Source: Pseudolabrys sp.
GTDB taxonomy: Bacteria > Pseudomonadota > Alphaproteobacteria > Rhizobiales > Xanthobacteraceae
Assembly (NCBI GenBank): GCA_026125895.1
Contig: JAHCKG010000031.1
Span: 1 to 54,129 of the forward strand
Reading direction: 5' to 3'
Length of the DNA: 54,129 nt
Shown: positions 50,767 to 54,129 of the stretch, one piece after another
Layout: each line of letters opens with the position of its first letter
Numbering within the stretch: the stretch's first letter is position 1
Program-made: the position numbers and the translations under genes
Notes under the pieces: generated by a model
Seen by the model: only the letters and a program-made list of their open reading frames with translations
Databases searched by the model: none
Told to the model about the DNA's origin: nothing

Positions 50767-51546
50767 GTGCGTATCACGCGCGCCAGATCCGCCCGAAAGC
50801 GTCCGAAGCCGGGCCGCATCCATGCGGTGCTGACAACGCTTGGCCGCGAGATCGCCCAGGAGATTATCCCCGCCGGCACTTTGCTTCCGCCCGAACACGA
50901 CCTCGAAGTGCGCTTCGGTGTCGGCCGCGGTGTCGTTCGTGAGGCGATCAAGACGCTGTCGGGAAAGGGTCTCGTCAGCGTGCGGCCGCGCCATGGCACC
51001 CGCGTGCTGCCGCGCAGCGATTGGAGCCTGCTCGATCGCGATGTGTTGAGCTGGCTGGTCGGCCACGACAAGCCCGATGTCGAACTGCTGCTGGCCATTC
51101 AGGAAGTTCGCTCCATCATCGAGCCGGCCGCCGCCGCTCTCGCTGCCACGCGCGCCACAAAAAAAGATCGGCAGCGGATCAACGCGGCCCTGGCGGCGAT
51201 GGAAATGTCGGACAATCAGGCCTCCGCGACGGCCGCGGACAAGGCCTTTCACCTTGCGATTCTGGACGCGACGCACAATCCGGTGCTGCAGGGATTCCGC
51301 GGCGCGATCGACACCATTTTGAGCACGGTGTTCCTGGTCGCGGTGGACAGCGTCGGCGGCTGGTTCGAGGGCAACTTGCCCAACCATGCCATCACCGCGC
51401 GTGCCATCGAGGCGCGAGACGCCGAGAAAGCCCGGGACGCCATGGAGCAGCTCATCGGTTACACGCGGTCGAGATTGTCGAAGCAGCAGGGCGGCGCCCG
51501 TCGCGGCGGCCGGCTCGGCGGCTCCAGCGTTCTGAGGCAAACCTGA
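50767..51546 (+). CDS. FadR-family (GntR/FCD) transcriptional regulator
   Basis: 259 aa. N-terminal winged helix (about 20-85): LGREIAQEIIPAGTLLPPEHDLEVRFGVGRGVVREAIKTLSGKGLVSVRPRHGTRV; C-terminal FCD helical domain (about 105-245) with LLAIQEVRSIIEPAAAALAA and the metal/effector residues around DKAFHLAILDATHNPVLQ. It probably represses the ABC importer operon that follows until a carboxylate-type ligand binds. GTG start with GGGGAGCG upstream. The stop overlaps the first ATG of the permease gene by one base. Confidence 0.9.
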   Translation: MRITRARSARKRPKPGRIHAVLTTLGREIAQEIIPAGTLLPPEHDLEVRFGVGRGVVREAIKTLSGKGLVSVRPRHGTRVLPRSDWSLLDRDVLSWLVGHDKPDVELLLAIQEVRSIIEPAAAALAATRATKKDRQRINAALAAMEMSDNQASATAADKAFHLAILDATHNPVLQGFRGAIDTILSTVFLVAVDSVGGWFEGNLPNHAITARAIEARDAEKARDAMEQLIGYTRSRLSKQQGGARRGGRLGGSSVLRQT

Positions 51547-52325
51547 TGATGATGATGCACCGCTTCTCATCGGCGCTCTGGTTCTGCGCTCCCTTTGCGG
51601 TCCTGCTCGTGCTCTGGGCCGTTCTGGTCCCGTATTTCAACGTCAATCCGCGACTGTTTCCTCACCTGTCCTCCGTCTTCTATGCCGGGATTGACGGAAT
51701 ACGGGATGGCACGCTCATCCAGCATATCGCGGCGAGTCTCTGGCGCGTCGCTGTCGGCACGGTGCTGGCGCTGCTGGTGGCCGTTCCCTTGGGCATTGCC
51801 ATGGGCGTCAGCCCGTTCGTCTCGGCGTTCCTCACGCCCCTGTTCCGGTTCTTCTCGGTGCTGGCCGGCATCGCCTGGATTCCGATTGCGACCTTGTGGT
51901 TCGGCTACGGCTTCGGCGCCATCACGTTCATCATTTTCAACGCCGTGTTCTTCATCGTGACCTACAACACGCTGCTCGGCGTCTCGACCATTCCGCTGCC
52001 GGTGCGCAATGCAGCGGCATCGCTCGGGGCCGGGAAGTGGGCGATGCTGACCGAGGTGCTGTTGCCCGGCGCGCTGCCGAACATCGTCACCGGCATACGC
52101 ACGGGCCTCGGCTTTGCCTGGCGCGGCCTGATCGCGGCCGAGATGATCGCGACCAACGTCGGCCTCGGCTACATGCTGTTTGTCGCACGCGACTTCTACA
52201 AGACCGAAGTGATCGTGCTCGGCATGATCGTGATCGGGGTGCTGTGGCTGCTGCTTGACCGGTTGCTTCTCGCACCACTGGAGCGCGCCACCATTGAGCG
52301 CTGGGGCATGGTGCAGCGGACATGA
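51546..52325 (+). CDS. ABC transporter permease 1 (nitrate/sulfonate/taurine-type)
   Basis: 259 aa, about six membrane helices. The EAA-type loop AASLGAGKWAMLTEVLLPGALPNIVTGIRTGLGFAWR contacts the ATPase. The start could be any of four consecutive ATGs (51546-51555). Family members import sulfonates, nitrate, thiamine precursors or aromatic acids; the substrate is not predictable. Overlaps the regulator and the second permease. Confidence 0.9.
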   Translation: MMMMHRFSSALWFCAPFAVLLVLWAVLVPYFNVNPRLFPHLSSVFYAGIDGIRDGTLIQHIAASLWRVAVGTVLALLVAVPLGIAMGVSPFVSAFLTPLFRFFSVLAGIAWIPIATLWFGYGFGAITFIIFNAVFFIVTYNTLLGVSTIPLPVRNAAASLGAGKWAMLTEVLLPGALPNIVTGIRTGLGFAWRGLIAAEMIATNVGLGYMLFVARDFYKTEVIVLGMIVIGVLWLLLDRLLLAPLERATIERWGMVQRT

Positions 52326-53131
52326 AATCACTTCTTCTTCATATCTGGAGCTACTGTGTGCGCCTGGCGTCGCGCTGGCCGTCGATCGCCTCCATCGCGC
52401 CTTTCATTCCGATTGTCGCGGCCTGGTGGATTGTCACAGAGCTGCAGGTGTTTCCTCGCGTGTTCCTGCCGGGACCGATGGACGTTGTGCGCTCGTTCGG
52501 TTCCCTGGTTCATACGGGCGTTCTTCCCGAATATCTCCAGGACAGCATGGTGCGTCTTGCTGTGGGAGCATTCTGGGGCATCGCGCTCGGCATTCCGCTC
52601 GGCATCCTGGTGGGCCTGAGCCAGCGGGCGCACACGGCGTTGTGGCCGCTGCTGCTGTTCTTCCAGGCCATCGGCGACATCGCCTGGCTGCCTATCCTCG
52701 TGATCTGGTTCGGCTATGGCCTCGTCACCATGACGGTCGTCATTGTCTACACCGTGATCTTCCCCGTGGTGCTGAACACGGTTCTCGGCGTGCGATCGAT
52801 CCCCATCACCATGCATCGCGCCGCCCAAAGCCTCGGCGCCTCGCGCGTGCGCATGCTGTGGGAAGTCGTGCTGCCCGGCGCGCTGCCGAACATCGTAACC
52901 GGCCTGCGCAACGGGCTCGGCTATGGCTGGCGCGCGCTGATCGCGACCGAGATCATCGTCGGCACCAGCGGCATCGGCTTTCTCATGTTCGATGCGCGCC
53001 GCGCCGGCTCCGTCGTCGAGATCCTGCTCGGCATGATCATTCTTGGAATCCTCTGGTACATCGTCGACAGCTGGATACTGGCTCCCATCGAGCGGGCTAC
53101 CGGACAGCGTTGGGGATTGGTGACGCGATGA
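52322..53131 (+). CDS. ABC transporter permease 2 (nitrate/sulfonate/taurine-type)
   Basis: 269 aa, about six helices, with RAAQSLGASRVRMLWEVVLPGALPNIVTGLRNGLGYGWR as EAA loop. Closely related in plan to permease 1, so the importer is probably a heterodimer, whereas most transporters of this family use one permease gene. Start overlaps the previous stop (ATGA) and the end overlaps the ATPase start (ATGA). Confidence 0.9.
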   Translation: MKSLLLHIWSYCVRLASRWPSIASIAPFIPIVAAWWIVTELQVFPRVFLPGPMDVVRSFGSLVHTGVLPEYLQDSMVRLAVGAFWGIALGIPLGILVGLSQRAHTALWPLLLFFQAIGDIAWLPILVIWFGYGLVTMTVVIVYTVIFPVVLNTVLGVRSIPITMHRAAQSLGASRVRMLWEVVLPGALPNIVTGLRNGLGYGWRALIATEIIVGTSGIGFLMFDARRAGSVVEILLGMIILGILWYIVDSWILAPIERATGQRWGLVTR

Positions 53132-53886
53132 AGAATCTGACGATCCGCAATCTGTCGAAGACCTATTTCGATCCCTATGCCGGGACCAACGTCACGGCGG
53201 TGCGCGATGTATCGCTGAACGTGGAACAGGGCGAGTTCGTGTGCATCGTCGGACCGTCGGGCTGCGGCAAGACCACGATCCTCAACATGATCGCCGGCTT
53301 CATTCCGCACACCGGCGGCGAAATCCTGGTCGGCGGCCGGCCTGTCAATGGACCGGGCCCCGACCGCGGCGTGGTGTTCCAGTCATTCGCGTTGTTCCCG
53401 TGGAAGACCGTGCTGGAAAACGTCGCCTTCGGCCCGAAGATGCGCGGCGTCGGCAAGGCCGAGCGCGAAAAGATCGCTCATGAATATCTGGCGCTCGCCA
53501 AACTGACCGAGGCGGCGGGGCGCTATCCCGCGGAGCTGTCGGGCGGCATGCAGCAGCGCGTCGGTGTGGTGCGCGCGCTGGCGAACGAGCCGGACGTGCT
53601 TCTCATGGATGAGCCGTTCGCCAGCGTCGATGCCCAGACGCGCATGACGCTGCAGGAAGAATTGACCCGTATCTGGCAGGAGAAGCGTCCGACCGTCATT
53701 TTCATCACGCACGATGTGGCCGAGGCCGTGTTTCTGGCAAACCGGGTGGTGGCCTTGTCGAAAGGGCGGGTACTCGAAGAGATCGACGTGGACCTCCCGC
53801 GGCCGCGGTCGTGGGATGCCCTGAACGACGATCCGCAGTTCAAGGAACTGTCGGCGCGCGTTCTGCAACTCGTGAGATCGGCGTGA
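53128..53886 (+). CDS. ABC transporter ATP-binding protein (nitrate/sulfonate/taurine-type)
   Basis: 252 aa. Walker A GPSGCGKTT (about 44-52), Q-loop VVFQSFALFPWKTV, signature LSGGMQQRVGVVRAL, Walker B VLLMDEPFASVD and switch histidine in FITHDVAEAVFLA. It powers the two permeases above. Four-base overlaps show that the operon is tightly coupled. Confidence 0.95.
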   Translation: MKNLTIRNLSKTYFDPYAGTNVTAVRDVSLNVEQGEFVCIVGPSGCGKTTILNMIAGFIPHTGGEILVGGRPVNGPGPDRGVVFQSFALFPWKTVLENVAFGPKMRGVGKAEREKIAHEYLALAKLTEAAGRYPAELSGGMQQRVGVVRALANEPDVLLMDEPFASVDAQTRMTLQEELTRIWQEKRPTVIFITHDVAEAVFLANRVVALSKGRVLEEIDVDLPRPRSWDALNDDPQFKELSARVLQLVRSA

Positions 53887-53889
53887 ACC

Positions 53890-54129
53890 ATGTTGAAGGA
53901 CGCGTTGCGATCGCGAAAGACACATATCCTGCTGGCGGTGGCCGTCTGCTACGTCGCCTGGCAGCTTTGGCTGACGATCGCCGCGCCTTACAAGATCGCA
54001 GGTTTTGCCGCCGGCCCGGACAAGGTCAATATTCTGGTCACCCTGCCGTTCCCGCCCGAGCGTTTCCACGTTCAGTTGTTTCAGACCTACGGCAGGGTGT
54101 CCGGCACTCAAGACAACGCTGTTGAAGTA
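53890..54129 (+). CDS. Membrane-anchored protein in the ABC operon, 5' part (cut by window end)
   Basis: 80 codons open to the window edge. Basic N terminus MLKDALRSRKTH, hydrophobic helix ILLAVAVCYVAWQLWLTI, then APYKIAGFAAGPDKVNILVTLPFPPERFHVQLFQTYGRV. It does not look like a classical cleavable signal plus solute-binding protein; a membrane-tethered accessory subunit is possible. Starts 3 bases after the ATPase stop. Confidence 0.65.
   Translation, partial: MLKDALRSRKTHILLAVAVCYVAWQLWLTIAAPYKIAGFAAGPDKVNILVTLPFPPERFHVQLFQTYGRVSGTQDNAVEV

Overview
The window is a 54 kb piece of a GC-rich alphaproteobacterial chromosome. The best guess is a member of the Hyphomicrobiales (Rhizobiales), near the Bradyrhizobium / Rhodopseudomonas / Pseudolabrys group. 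Support comes from gene content (bfd-bfr, PhaC, lone TctC-type binding proteins, RpoH, DUF3422, DUF2189, a DUF6455-like protein), from candidate Irr, FixK/FNR and CtrA sites, and from interspersed palindromic repeats between many genes. No rRNA gene or CRISPR array was seen. One tRNA gene is present, tRNA-Glu(CTC).

Layout. 1-6.2 kb: 5' end of an imuA-like gene (cut by the window edge and carrying an in-frame repeat), an alpha/beta hydrolase-OsmC fusion, a cyclic-nucleotide-binding/TrxB-like flavoprotein without the redox CxxC, a PNPOx-like protein, and a PUA-like protein coupled to DUF3422. 6.3-8.3 kb: an accessory patch with VapBC and an HNH nuclease, bordered by repeats. 8.3-16.9 kb: luciferase-like oxidoreductase, acyl-CoA thioesterase, alpha-hydroxy-acid dehydrogenase, GlmM, bfd-bfr with two Irr-like boxes, a TctC-dienelactone hydrolase pair and a LysR regulator. 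17-25 kb: a small unknown gene, three outer-membrane beta-barrel genes behind a CtrA-type site, serC (with a leader of two hairpins) and serA, and a DUF4139 protein. 25-36 kb: a HicBA-like pair whose toxin lacks a usable start codon, PhaC, PurA, several membrane or unknown proteins, RpoH and RluD.

36.3-50.2 kb is an integrated genomic island. It starts at the 3' end of tRNA-Glu; the last 18 bp of the tRNA are repeated at 50211-50228. Next to the tRNA lie a tyrosine integrase, an AlpA-like HTH protein and an unknown protein in one coupled operon with a strong inverted repeat over its start. The cargo is a complete type I restriction-modification operon (hsdM, hsdS, hsdR and a YgjP-type zinc metalloprotease, all overlapping), an unknown two-gene unit, a small serine recombinase preceded by a 40-bp palindrome that could be its crossover site, and two unknown genes.

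50.2-54.1 kb: beyond the right attachment site there is a decayed fragment of an Opp/Dpp ATPase, then a FadR-type regulator heading an ABC importer operon with two permease genes, an ATPase and a membrane-anchored protein cut by the window end.

All functional calls come from reading the sequence and recalled family features; no database search was run.
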